DNA of 37,371 bases from Bacteroidaceae bacterium (GCA_024398515.1 JAKSIZ010000023.1:1-37371), one strand, 5' to 3'. Shown: positions 24,916 to 32,697, numbered from the stretch's first letter. Translations and numbers: made by a program. Notes: generated from the sequence alone by a model not told the origin.

Positions 24916-26109
24916 TCATTCTAAATATGGACGTATCGATCTTATAATTTCTTTCAATACAGGAACGACAATCGAATTTCCGGCCTGACGATAAGCGTCT
25001 TTGTCACTCACAACGATTTTGAAACTGTCATCAAATCCCATTAATCTTAAACATTCTCTTGGAGTCATCATCCTTGCAACAGCATCTTCTCCATCATACT
25101 TCCCTATATAAATGTCTGGATTTGAATAATGCTTTGGACTTGGATGCTCAACACGAAGATCTCCAATCCAATTGAATTGTTGATTTGCTGTTTCACATCC
25201 TATTACATCCCTATTAAAACGGGTTTTGTTTCTATTTTTGTCTTTTTTTGTAACCCATTCAAACCCCTTTTGTCCTAAATAATATTTATCATCTACAGGA
25301 GAAGGTTCCAAATAATCAAAACTTTTACATTTAAGTTCTACCTTCTCCGGAAATCTATATTCATGGTTATAGATATCCTCTCTAAAACCTATTAGAAAGA
25401 GACGAATTCTGTTCTGAGGATGATTATAATCTTTTGAATTCAATTTTTTCCATTTCAAATGATAACCTAATGACTCCCACACATCTAACATAATATGCCA
25501 TGTCCTTCCGGCATCATGAGTCAATAATCCTGGGACGTTTTCATAAATGAATACTTTGGGCTGTATTTCTTTAATTAAACGCGCATAATCATAGAAAAGT
25601 GTTCCACGGGTATCTTCAAGACCTCTCTTCTTACCATAAGTTGAAAAACTCTGGCAGGGACTTCCTCCAACAATAATATCGATATCGTTCTTGTAGAATT
25701 TTCCATTCATAAAGCGAACGTCAGTATAGAAATCCATCGAATCAATTTCATAATTGGCTTCATATGTTTTCCTCATCGCATTCTCTTTATCTGCACGATA
25801 TAATTTATAAACAAGACTAACATAACGATGCAACTCCCTTTTAGTCCCTAAAGACAATGAGTATTTGCGAATATGCTCTATAGCTCCTTCTATTTTTCCC
25901 TTAAAGAAAGAAATTCTTTCCTTGCTTTCATCATCAGGTTCCTTTTTTTTCGCTAAAGCCTTAAATTCTTTTCTGTCAACTGAATCTAATGGTACTAATT
26001 CTATTTCTCCATTATCACATGCAAACATTATCTCATGAGGGATATTCATCTGCTTTAGAGCGGCCTCAAATGCTCCTATGCCACTAAATAAAGTTCCTAT
26101 TCTTATCAT
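24916..26109 (-). CDS. DNA (cytosine-5) methyltransferase
   Basis: Transfers a methyl group from SAM to C5 of cytosine in a specific DNA site. All core motifs are seen: I (TLFSGIGAFEAAL, residues 6-18), IV with catalytic Cys152 (GGSPCQSFSTYGKKRGLEDTRG), VI (FIYENVPGLL), VIII (NHPQNRIRLFLIG) and X (YRQAGNSIVVPVL). The target-recognition region lies about 245-335. Cys152 is unusually late (Cys81 in M.HhaI): a charged helical insertion of about 70-80 residues separates motifs I-II from IV (about 45-125, KKKEPDDESKERISFFKGKI onward). It is the last gene of a five-gene minus-strand operon and overlaps the upstream DUF6339-like gene by ATGA. The recognition sequence cannot be predicted here. Confidence 0.95.
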   Translation of the reverse strand: MIRIGTLFSGIGAFEAALKQMNIPHEIMFACDNGEIELVPLDSVDRKEFKALAKKKEPDDESKERISFFKGKIEGAIEHIRKYSLSLGTKRELHRYVSLVYKLYRADKENAMRKTYEANYEIDSMDFYTDVRFMNGKFYKNDIDIIVGGSPCQSFSTYGKKRGLEDTRGTLFYDYARLIKEIQPKVFIYENVPGLLTHDAGRTWHIMLDVWESLGYHLKWKKLNSKDYNHPQNRIRLFLIGFREDIYNHEYRFPEKVELKCKSFDYLEPSPVDDKYYLGQKGFEWVTKKDKNRNKTRFNRDVIGCETANQQFNWIGDLRVEHPSPKHYSNPDIYIGKYDGEDAVARMMTPRECLRLMGFDDSFKIVVSDKDAYRQAGNSIVVPVLKEIIRSIRPYLE

Positions 26110-26825
26110 GAATTAAAGTCAATTTCCTTTTCAATAGTATTTTTAAAGAACTCTTTTTCTTCAAAAGCAATTTGTCTAACACCACCCAATTTATTAATAT
26201 ATGGCATTACTTTATCAATAGCTTTTTTAGTAAGTTCTATCTCTGTATGTTCCTCAAAAAATTCCAAAACGCCATGAGTGATAGGTTTACACATGAAGAA
26301 TTGAGATTCAGACATCAGTTGAACGACTTGAGTATTTGTAAAAAAAACTTTTGTTAGATGATAAGGATTTTCATGAGATACATCGTATGTCAAAAATGCC
26401 GGCCACCATAAACGAGCCAAGCCATTTCTTGCAATCTTCAACATACTTGTGACAAAGAAATGATCTACCATAGAATCAATAGAAGTATCTGATGATATTT
26501 GCCATCTTTTTTTTACGTACTGAAAGTATTCAATATGTGTTAAATATGCCCAAAACGATTCTTGCGAAGCAATTAGAGGAGATAACGATTTATAAGCATC
26601 ATAAAATTTTACAGAATTTTCGTAGTCATCATCAGCGGGTTTATTCTCATTCGATACTACTAAGTCTACCTGTTTATTATAGACACCGGGTATTCTAACA
26701 ACGTTATCTTCATTATCATCTATGCTAAATACATCACCCTTGTATAGAGAAAAGGCTGTGGTATCCTCCAACTGATTCTTGAGAGCAAATAAATACTCTT
26801 GTGAAAATTGTTTTTGTAATTCCAT
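26106..26825 (-). CDS. DUF6339-like protein of the defence-type operon
   Basis: 239 aa, no signal peptide or membrane span. A conserved-looking core, ESFWAYLTHIEYFQYVKKRW, is followed by FFVTSMLKIARNGLARLWWPAFLTYD and NPYHLTKVFFTNTQVVQLMSES; I recognise this pattern as resembling the DUF6339 family, whose function is unknown, but cannot verify it. The N-terminal region holds an acidic segment (DDNEDNVVRIPGVYNKQVDLVV). No clear PD-(D/E)xK, HNH or PLD nuclease motif is visible. It is translationally coupled to the methyltransferase (4-bp overlap) and starts 2 bp after the 304-aa gene. The base composition is AT-rich like the rest of the island. Confidence 0.6.
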   Translation of the reverse strand: MELQKQFSQEYLFALKNQLEDTTAFSLYKGDVFSIDDNEDNVVRIPGVYNKQVDLVVSNENKPADDDYENSVKFYDAYKSLSPLIASQESFWAYLTHIEYFQYVKKRWQISSDTSIDSMVDHFFVTSMLKIARNGLARLWWPAFLTYDVSHENPYHLTKVFFTNTQVVQLMSESQFFMCKPITHGVLEFFEEHTEIELTKKAIDKVMPYINKLGGVRQIAFEEKEFFKNTIEKEIDFNS

Positions 26826-26827
26826 AA

Positions 26828-27742
26828 TTAAAGTTCATTATTTTCATCCACAAATTCATCTGTTGAATTCGATTTTACATTAATTTTGTATAACAAATTC
26901 CAAATAGGATTATGCAACAATTTTTGAACTAACGAGGGAATTTCGGTATAAGGAGAATCCATGATATCCTCTATTGACGGCATACCATTTTCGTTCCTCA
27001 TTCTAGTAAGTATCGCAACGACCCATGCTTTTTCATTGTTTTTAATTTCATCAGCCTCAGGAATGGAATCACCATCTCCAATAAATAACTTGAACAATGC
27101 TGTCGTTAATGCAACCTGAACAATAGAAGAGATTATTTCGACAGAATTTTCCCTAGTATTGACATCTTTAAACATCTGGAAAGTACCCGGAGATAGATTG
27201 ACCTTAATTCTTTCATCAGTAACGACTAATATATCATTATCATCTAAATCCTCATTTGGTATTGGTACCAAAATAGAAGAATAATGCCTAAGAGTATGAT
27301 ATGTTATATCTAGGTAATCATATTGATTTGGAAAAAAAACAAGTGGATCCCCTGGTTGGATGTCGAAAGAGCACCCCATAAAGATTGGGTTTGCCAGTGG
27401 ATTGCGATAATTGAATTCCTCTGTTGCAATAACCAATATTTGAAAATCTAACTTCCCTAAAACATAATTTCTTGGAATTCTAACAATAACTTCATTAGAT
27501 TCACTCAATATTCTATCTTGGTACAACGTTCTTTTACACTTGACATTAACCGCATATTTTGCTTTATGGTTTTTAATAAGCTCTAGCACAGTATTATCTT
27601 CAAGGCTTAATACAAATCGATATTCGTGATAATAGTCTGTTGTAGTCGTAAATGCAGCAACGCAATCATCCTTTAATCCGATTGTAATATCATCATAATT
27701 ACCAAGAATAGGATGAGGATAGGAAAAATTATTTAAACTCAT
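26828..27742 (-). CDS. Uncharacterised 304-aa protein of the defence-type operon
   Basis: I do not recognise a named family. The N-terminal ~170 residues read as beta-strand-rich: FSYPHPILGNYDDITIGLKDD, then alternating hydrophobic strands, including YAVNVKCKRTLYQDRI and a second strand pair around FQILVIATEEFNYRN. A middle segment PLVFFPNQYDYLDI leads to a mostly helical C-terminal half (SSIVQVALTTALFKLFIGDG, WVVAILTRMRNENGMPSIEDI, SLVQKLLHNPIWNLLYKI). No signal peptide or membrane span. It overlaps the GHKL ATPase gene by 14 bp and sits 2 bp before the DUF6339-like gene, so it is surely produced with them. A role as a DNA-binding or nuclease partner of the ATPase is only a guess. Confidence 0.75.
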   Translation of the reverse strand: MSLNNFSYPHPILGNYDDITIGLKDDCVAAFTTTTDYYHEYRFVLSLEDNTVLELIKNHKAKYAVNVKCKRTLYQDRILSESNEVIVRIPRNYVLGKLDFQILVIATEEFNYRNPLANPIFMGCSFDIQPGDPLVFFPNQYDYLDITYHTLRHYSSILVPIPNEDLDDNDILVVTDERIKVNLSPGTFQMFKDVNTRENSVEIISSIVQVALTTALFKLFIGDGDSIPEADEIKNNEKAWVVAILTRMRNENGMPSIEDIMDSPYTEIPSLVQKLLHNPIWNLLYKINVKSNSTDEFVDENNEL

Positions 27743-29735
27743 ATGTTGCTACTTTTATACTATGCGAAATATTGTCATTAAATTTAAAATTCAGAATGTT
27801 ATTACCTTCTTCTAAAGGGATATCACAAATGCAATTATCTTTAACTGTTCCTTTGTTTGAATAAGCAATAGGAACCTCAACAGTACCAATAGCAGCACCA
27901 GTTGTAATTTCAACCATTGCTTTATCAATCTTTTTCTTTGAGTTGATAACCATCGTGTATAAATGTCTATCTTCTTGCCCACTAGGTATGAAGCAACGGA
28001 CAGCAACGTTAAAGATTTCTCGATAACGGCCTGGTTTCTTATTCTTGCTCTCACGCATCGGAGAGCCCGTACCTGGTTTATGCTCCGGGTCAGGTTTGAC
28101 TTTATGGCGTTTCCGTCTTTTCTTTCCTAATAGATTACCATTTTCATCTCGCTTTGCTAATGCCGGTCTAACAGCAGTAACCGATGCTATTGGTCGCGAA
28201 TCTTTCAAAGGTTCTCCATCTACTCCTATGGATTTACTTGAAGCTATGCCAAACAAGCCTTCTTGATTTGTAGAAGAACCATTTTCATTAGAAGGAGCAC
28301 TTCCTGAATGATGAGAATCCGAGTCAAAGTCTTTGTCGGTATATAACAAATCTTTTAGGCCATAGAAATCCACATCATTATCGGAGTTCTCTTTGAAATA
28401 TTCTACGATACAATCATAAACCCATTTGTGTATTAATTCCAAAGCATTTTTTGCATTATCCTTATCTTCTTCACTAATGTTTTGTTTCTCTAATATCCTT
28501 TTTTTCTCCCATGAATCATGAGCAGGTGGCTCTGCATAAGTTAAAAGTTCGTTCCATTTGTCATAACAAACAAGCACACCATTATATCCATGTTTGCCTT
28601 CAGTTTTTTCTAATGAAACGAACATCCTTGGACTTCGCATCTTCAAATAACGATCGTGCCTTTGCTCATTCTTGATAAGATAGAATACAGCCTTACCAAA
28701 AGTTTCATGATTGTTTACAAAATAAACCGCAGGAGGATTGTCTTCCTTAGACTTAAATTCTATTGCGTTTACTACCGCTTCATAATATGGGCGAGGATTA
28801 ATGTACTCGCTTTTTATGTCGTAATCATTATAGGATTCGATAATTTTCGAAAGTTCGTTTTTATCAATAATTAAAGAATGAGTATTGTCATCTTCAAAAT
28901 CTATAACAACTTGAAGTCTTTCATCTAAAATGGCCAACCAAAAATTCCTAACAACTGTTCGAACGATATCATTGTATAACTTCCCGCATGACTCCTTTGA
29001 ATCGTCAATACCCATTACGTAAACGCTAGTACCAACTTTTTTACGTTTGAATTCATCTGGAATATAATCTGTACTATCTATCGGTTCTGCTTCATTAACA
29101 TCATAATATCCCTTATCATAATGCATCTCGTCATCAACTTTATTGGTTGTCAGTTTTGAAAAACCTTCAAAGTAGACATGTTTTTCTTCATTTTCATCTT
29201 TATACATAGATGAGACGAGAATTGTTCTAATCTTTGATGCCATATAATACGCAGCTTTACCTATTCCATATGACCCACCTGCACCTTTATTTGACTTGAA
29301 GCTAGAACCTTTAGAAGTAAAAGCCTTAAAGCGATTGTGATTCATCCCAATTGTATTGTAGTCTGCAACGCAAAGGTACGGAAAAGCCTCTGTATGACCA
29401 TCTAAAAATTTCAGCATCGGGTTGAAGACAAAAGTCGCATCATCATACCCTTCACTAAATATATAATCCCTTGAGCCTTCAATATATTTCTTGATTTCCA
29501 TAAAATTTGGAATTTGTTCTAAAGGATTTTTTATTGAGCCAAGTTTAAATTCCATGATTACAGGATTGTTAGAACCATCATGGACATCCAAAGAGTTTTG
29601 GATAGACTCTCGCACTAAGGCCTCAACACTTGATTGATTTCTTAAGGTTTCTTCATCTGAATCTGTTGTGTTCTTTTCCTCAATACCTTTAGTAAGAGGA
29701 GGAAAATACCATTTACACCCCTTTTCTATTGACAT
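27729..29735 (-). CDS. GHKL (MORC/Hsp90-like) ATPase of the defence-type operon
   Basis: 668 aa. The Bergerat ATP-binding fold is seen in the first ~200 residues: N-box EALVRESIQNSLDVHD (Glu43, Asn47, Asp50), the DxxTxG box as ADYNTIGMN (Asp125), and the glycine lid GAGGSYGIGKAA (151-162) followed by a helix. An S5-like middle part (about 220-430) is followed by a disordered Ser/Asn/Gly segment (SGSAPSNENGSSTNQ), a basic patch (KKRRKRHKVKP) and a beta-rich C-terminal domain (from about 570). It is therefore a dimerising GHKL ATPase with possible DNA contacts, as in the MORC/MutL-like ATPases found in restriction-modification loci (established for that family); the partners here differ. It starts 11 bp after the 79-aa gene. 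Confidence 0.85.
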   Translation of the reverse strand: MSIEKGCKWYFPPLTKGIEEKNTTDSDEETLRNQSSVEALVRESIQNSLDVHDGSNNPVIMEFKLGSIKNPLEQIPNFMEIKKYIEGSRDYIFSEGYDDATFVFNPMLKFLDGHTEAFPYLCVADYNTIGMNHNRFKAFTSKGSSFKSNKGAGGSYGIGKAAYYMASKIRTILVSSMYKDENEEKHVYFEGFSKLTTNKVDDEMHYDKGYYDVNEAEPIDSTDYIPDEFKRKKVGTSVYVMGIDDSKESCGKLYNDIVRTVVRNFWLAILDERLQVVIDFEDDNTHSLIIDKNELSKIIESYNDYDIKSEYINPRPYYEAVVNAIEFKSKEDNPPAVYFVNNHETFGKAVFYLIKNEQRHDRYLKMRSPRMFVSLEKTEGKHGYNGVLVCYDKWNELLTYAEPPAHDSWEKKRILEKQNISEEDKDNAKNALELIHKWVYDCIVEYFKENSDNDVDFYGLKDLLYTDKDFDSDSHHSGSAPSNENGSSTNQEGLFGIASSKSIGVDGEPLKDSRPIASVTAVRPALAKRDENGNLLGKKRRKRHKVKPDPEHKPGTGSPMRESKNKKPGRYREIFNVAVRCFIPSGQEDRHLYTMVINSKKKIDKAMVEITTGAAIGTVEVPIAYSNKGTVKDNCICDIPLEEGNNILNFKFNDNISHSIKVATYEFK

Positions 29736-29746
29736 AATTGTTAGTA

Positions 29747-29986
29747 TTATTTATTAAACGAGAAACCTCCTTTGCCGGAAGCCTTATTTAGTTCATTAGA
29801 ATATACAGCTTTTGTTTCGCGAAGAGTCTTGCCGATTTCCTCAAACATATGGACAACATCTTCTTCGTCATATTCATAATTATTACGGTTTGAACAGTTC
29901 TGAAGAAGATTCAAATAATCAATCACTTTCTGTACTCGGTTTGATGCAACTTTTGTAAATCTGTTGCGCTTTGAATTATTTGCCAT
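29747..29986 (-). CDS. Small helical protein, first gene of the defence-type operon
   Basis: 79 aa, no named family. A basic N-terminus (NNSKRNRFTKVASNRVQKVIDYL) precedes two predicted helices (KVIDYLNLLQNC and VVHMFEEIGKTLRETKAVY) and a Gly/Lys tail (ASGKGGFSFNK). The composition suggests an adaptor or small subunit of the GHKL ATPase encoded 11 bp downstream (inference). Its own promoter candidate lies at 30012-30046. Confidence 0.7.
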   Translation of the reverse strand: MANNSKRNRFTKVASNRVQKVIDYLNLLQNCSNRNNYEYDEEDVVHMFEEIGKTLRETKAVYSNELNKASGKGGFSFNK

Positions 29987-30011
29987 ATTCCTTTAATAAA
30001 AATATCCGACA

Positions 30012-30046
30012 CAAATATATGTGATATTTATCGAATATAAATCAAA
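30012..30046 (-). promoter_or_regulatory. Candidate promoter of the five-gene operon
   Basis: On the minus strand TATATTTG (30012-30019) matches TAnnTTTG, 26 bp before the ATG at 29986. A TTTTG-type -33 sequence lies at 30043-30046 but the spacing is 23 bp, longer than usual. Two plus-strand TATATTTG boxes, at 30087-30094 and 30107-30114, exactly 20 bp apart, also lie in this 187-bp A/T-rich gap. Confidence 0.45.
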
Positions 30047-30141
30047 ACTGGCAAAAAATTAACATTATTTAATAGCTTATATATAATATATTTGCTAATT
30101 ATTTACTATATTTGCAAGATATAGTATTTTTTCTATATTCA

Positions 30142-30157
30142 AAAGACAACCGTCTTT
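30142..30157. other. Small hairpin between the 87-aa gene and the operon
   Basis: AAAGAC (30142-30147) and GTCTTT (30152-30157) pair around AACC, just beyond the stop of the 87-aa minus-strand gene. There is no clean T tract, so it is at best a weak terminator. Confidence 0.3.
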
Positions 30158-30173
30158 ATATAGTAAAAAAATA

Positions 30174-30437
30174 TTATTTTCTCCTTATAACTATTTTAGC
30201 CAAGTTTGAAAATGTAGAGTCGTATCCATATTCGTATTTATCATTAATTGTCTTGCCTGATAATGCTATTCTAGCATTTCTAGAAAGTTCACCAGGATTG
30301 GCCACATAATAATTAACGAATTCTTCCAGTATTGATTTTGAAATCAAACGTATGCCTCTCTTTCCACTACGTTCAGATAAAAACTCTATAACAAAATGGC
30401 ACTTCATCCAAAATTGTAATAGTCGTTTTTCCTTCAT
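30174..30437 (-). CDS. Small basic protein of unknown function (87 aa)
   Basis: 87 aa, basic, not recognised. It begins MKEKRLLQFWMKCHFVIEFL and has a central segment RGIRLISKSILEEFVNYYVAN. It lies 57 bp downstream of the HARE-HTH-like gene and 187 bp before the 79-aa gene, on the same strand. The IRLISKSILEEF stretch superficially recalls HigB-type toxins, but the rest does not match. An antisense ORF (30112-30309) covers its end, so its reality rests on length, composition and strand. Confidence 0.5.
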   Translation of the reverse strand: MKEKRLLQFWMKCHFVIEFLSERSGKRGIRLISKSILEEFVNYYVANPGELSRNARIALSGKTINDKYEYGYDSTFSNLAKIVIRRK

Positions 30438-30494
30438 TAATAATCACTCCGACTTTTAATATGAAATCCATAATAGTCTTGTTGTGATTTTTTA

Positions 30495-30722
30495 CTATGC
30501 CAATGAAATAACACTTGCTTCCATTTTGAAATATTGAGGGTAATTGTATGCTCTTAATGAGATCTGTCCATACGGAAGAGGGAGTCCATCTTTCCTAACG
30601 TATAACCTACACTTGTTGATTTCATCAGCAAGTTCATGTGTCGTCATCGGGTGTCCTACTCTTTGAAGGACTTGCACCATAGCTTCGTGTAATGTCATCT
30701 TGCGCAATTTTAGTTGGGTCAT
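30495..30722 (-). CDS. HARE-HTH-like winged-helix protein
   Basis: 75 aa, almost only one domain. The pattern MTLHEAMVQVLQRVGHPMTTHELADEINKCRLYVRKDG, then QISLRAYNYPQYFKM, then a hydrophobic end, is that of the HARE-HTH winged helix, a domain known from restriction enzymes, RNA polymerase delta and eukaryotic chromatin proteins such as ASXL, and linked to 5-methylcytosine systems. Standing alone beside a cytosine-methyltransferase operon, it could be its regulator or a DNA-reading subunit (inference). A -7 box lies at 30782-30789. The domain call is by eye. Confidence 0.65.
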   Translation of the reverse strand: MTQLKLRKMTLHEAMVQVLQRVGHPMTTHELADEINKCRLYVRKDGLPLPYGQISLRAYNYPQYFKMEASVISLA

Positions 30723-30754
30723 TTCTATTCTTAATTATGCAACATCTATCGGGA

Positions 30755-30767
30755 TTGCGGCCGGCAA
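30755..30767. promoter_or_regulatory. GC-rich partial palindrome in the HARE-HTH leader
   Basis: TTGCGGCCGGCAA has TTGC/GCAA arms around GGCCG. It stands out as the only GC-rich patch in an A/T-rich leader and lies between the -7 box and the ATG at 30722. A possible operator, or simply a site rich in CpG/GGCC/CCGG. Confidence 0.3.
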
Positions 30768-30781
30768 AATGATTTGCTTTG

Positions 30782-30789
30782 CAAAAATA
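30782..30789 (-). promoter_or_regulatory. -7 box upstream of the HARE-HTH-like gene
   Basis: TATTTTTG on the minus strand matches TAnnTTTG, 59 bp before the ATG. No convincing -33 element is seen. Confidence 0.4.
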
Positions 30790-30894
30790 ATAAATTTTAT
30801 TTATTTCGGGGCATTTTTGACATAAAAAATGAATGTCACGTCTTATTTTGTTACTTAATGTATGGCGACGTGAGCATTGGTCTTTCTCAACATA

Positions 30895-30971
30895 AACGCT
30901 GGGGTTGGAAAAACATTGCCCAATGTTGGGGCGAACATTGGGCAATGTTTTTCGGAGTTGAACGTTCAATG
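30895..30971. repeat. Palindromic array element, copy C (two units)
   Basis: AACATTGCCCAATGTT (30912-30927) and AACATTGGGCAATGTT (30934-30949) start 22 bp apart and are exact reverse complements of each other, so they also form one 16-bp stem around GGGGCG. The right arm at 30948-30969 matches the copy B arm at 19 of 22 positions. It lies between the fumarase terminator and the accessory island. Confidence 0.8.
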
Positions 30972-30984
30972 TCAGAAACGAAAA

Positions 30985-31013
30985 GCCCCGATACTTGAAA
31001 ATGGTATCGGGGC
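30985..31013 (-). terminator. Terminator of the fumarase gene
   Basis: GCCCCGATAC and GTATCGGGGC form a perfect 10-bp stem around a 9-nt loop. On the minus strand it is followed by TTTTCGTTTC. It lies 26 bp after the fumarase stop. Confidence 0.8.
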
Positions 31014-31038
31014 GTAATGCAAATATTATACTCGTATA

Positions 31039-32658
31039 TTACTTTTTTACAGTTTTGAAGAAGTCGTTGCCTTTGTCATCAACAAGGATGAATGCAGGGA
31101 AGTCTTCTACCTGAATCTTCCAGATGGCTTCCATGCCTAACTCTGGGTACTCTACACATTCGATGCTCTTGATGTTAGAGTAGCTGAGGAATGCTGCAGG
31201 ACCTCCGATGCTGCCGAGATAGAAACCACCATGCTTCTTGCAGGCATCAGTGACGACCTGTGTGCGGTTGCCCTTTGCTATCATGATAAGGCTGCCTCCA
31301 TGATCCTGGAACTCGTCAACGTATGGATCCATACGGTTTGCCGTCGTTGGTCCCATACTGCCACAAGGCATACCCTGAGGAGTCTTTGCCGGTCCGGCGT
31401 AGAGCACTGGGTAGTCCTTGAAGTATTGTGGAAGATCCTCACCAGCATCGAGACGTGCCTTGAGTTTTGCATGTGCTATGTCGCGTGCAACAATGATTGT
31501 TCCGTTGAGGCTTACGCGTGTTGAGACTGGATACTTCGAAAGTTCCTTGCATACGTCCTTGATAGGTTGGTTGAGATTGATAGACACAGCATCGCCTTCG
31601 CCAGCCTGACGCAAGGACTCTGGAATGAGTTCGTAAGGTTTGTCGTCCATCTTTTCGAGCCAGATACCGTCCTTGTTTATCTTTGCCTTAATGTTGCGGT
31701 CGGCAGAACAGCTTACGCCGAGACCGATAGGACAGCTTGCTCCATGACGAGGCAAACGGATGACACGAACGTCGTGGGCGAATGCAACGCCACCGAACTG
31801 TGCTCCGAAACCTATCTTGCGTGCCTCTTCAAGCAATTGTTTTTCTAATTCAACATCGCGGAAAGCACGTCCTGTCTCGTCGCCAGTAGTAGGGAGCGAG
31901 TCGTAGAACTTTGTAGAAGCGAGCTTCACAGTGAGCAAGTTCTTCTCGGCAGATGTGCCACCGATGACAAATGCAATGTGGTATGGTGGACATGCTGCCG
32001 TTCCGAGGCTTGCCATCTTCTCAACGAGGAAAGGGATGAGTGTGCCTGGGTTCTGGATGCGTGCCTTTGTCTCTTGGTAGAGGTACGACTTGTTTGCCGA
32101 ACCGCCACCCTTCACAACGAAGAGGAACTTGTATTCCATGCCCTCGGTTGCTTCGATGTCAATCTGTGCAGGGAGGTTGCATTTCGTGTTTACTTCATCA
32201 AACATTGTGAGAGGAGCGTTCTGTGAATAGCGCAGATTATCCTCAGTGTATGTGTTGAATACGCCTTTTGCTATCGGTTCTTCATCCTCGAAACCTGTCC
32301 AGACTTGCTGTCCTTTCTCTGCATGAACGATTGCCGTGCCCGTATCCTGACAGAAAGGTAACTGGCCTTTACATGCTACCTCGGCATTGCGAAGCATTGT
32401 TAGTGCCACATACTTGTCGTTGTCTGATGCTTCTGGGTCGTTGAGGATAGAAGCAACTTTCTCATTATGTTCACGACGGAGCATGAAGTTCACGTCGTGG
32501 AAAGCCTGAGTGGTCAGCAGTTCCAACGCCTCTTTGCTAACCTTGAGCATTGGATTGCCTTCAAAATCACTTACACTTATACCGTCCTTACTGAGGAGTC
32601 GGTACTCTGTTTTGTCTTCACCAAGTTGGAACATTGGTGCATACTTAAATTCTGCCAT
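31039..32658 (-). CDS. fumA: Fumarate hydratase, class I (iron-sulfur)
   Basis: [4Fe-4S] enzyme interconverting fumarate and L-malate in the cytoplasm; in Bacteroidales it works in the malate-to-fumarate direction of succinate/propionate fermentation. 539 aa single chain with both alpha and beta domains. Candidate cluster ligands are Cys103 ([10 protein letters not shown]), Cys223 (TAACPPYH) and Cys317 ([11 protein letters not shown]), near the Cys105/224/318 positions of E. coli FumA. The catalytic beta domain shows [21 protein letters not shown]. The class I fold distinguishes it from the FumC type. It lies downstream of alaS on the same strand, 109 bp apart, with an A-rich repeat leader and no clear promoter of its own. 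Confidence 0.94.
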   Translation of the reverse strand: MAEFKYAPMFQLGEDKTEYRLLSKDGISVSDFEGNPMLKVSKEALELLTTQAFHDVNFMLRREHNEKVASILNDPEASDNDKYVALTMLRNAEVACKGQLPFCQDTGTAIVHAEKGQQVWTGFEDEEPIAKGVFNTYTEDNLRYSQNAPLTMFDEVNTKCNLPAQIDIEATEGMEYKFLFVVKGGGSANKSYLYQETKARIQNPGTLIPFLVEKMASLGTAACPPYHIAFVIGGTSAEKNLLTVKLASTKFYDSLPTTGDETGRAFRDVELEKQLLEEARKIGFGAQFGGVAFAHDVRVIRLPRHGASCPIGLGVSCSADRNIKAKINKDGIWLEKMDDKPYELIPESLRQAGEGDAVSINLNQPIKDVCKELSKYPVSTRVSLNGTIIVARDIAHAKLKARLDAGEDLPQYFKDYPVLYAGPAKTPQGMPCGSMGPTTANRMDPYVDEFQDHGGSLIMIAKGNRTQVVTDACKKHGGFYLGSIGGPAAFLSYSNIKSIECVEYPELGMEAIWKIQVEDFPAFILVDDKGNDFFKTVKK

Positions 32659-32697
32659 ATTTATTTATATTTTTATGTTTTATATTTTACATTGTAT
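32659..32697 (-). repeat. A-rich quasi-repeat leader of the fumarase gene
   Basis: On the minus strand the sequence before the ATG is made of related units (TGTAAAAT, ATAAAAC, ATAAAAAT, ATAAATAA), again near 8 bp, without a Shine-Dalgarno sequence. Confidence 0.45.

Noticed and set aside
30112-30309. Plus-strand 65-aa ORF antisense to the 87-aa gene
   Set aside because: Hydrophobic, low-complexity translation with no family pattern; it overlaps a more plausible minus-strand frame. Kept only as a possible antisense transcript.
30174-30437. HigB-like toxin (segment IRLISKSILEEF resembles the opening of HigB-type proteins)
   Set aside because: Only about a dozen residues fit; the remaining sequence lacks the HigB strands and catalytic pattern, it has an extra N-terminal extension, and the adjacent small gene is HARE-HTH-like rather than a HigA antitoxin.
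24916-30722. DISARM, BREX or Dnd locus
   Set aside because: A C5 methyltransferase is present, but there is no DrmA/DrmB, PglZ, BrxC, DndB-E or helicase; the gene set does not match.
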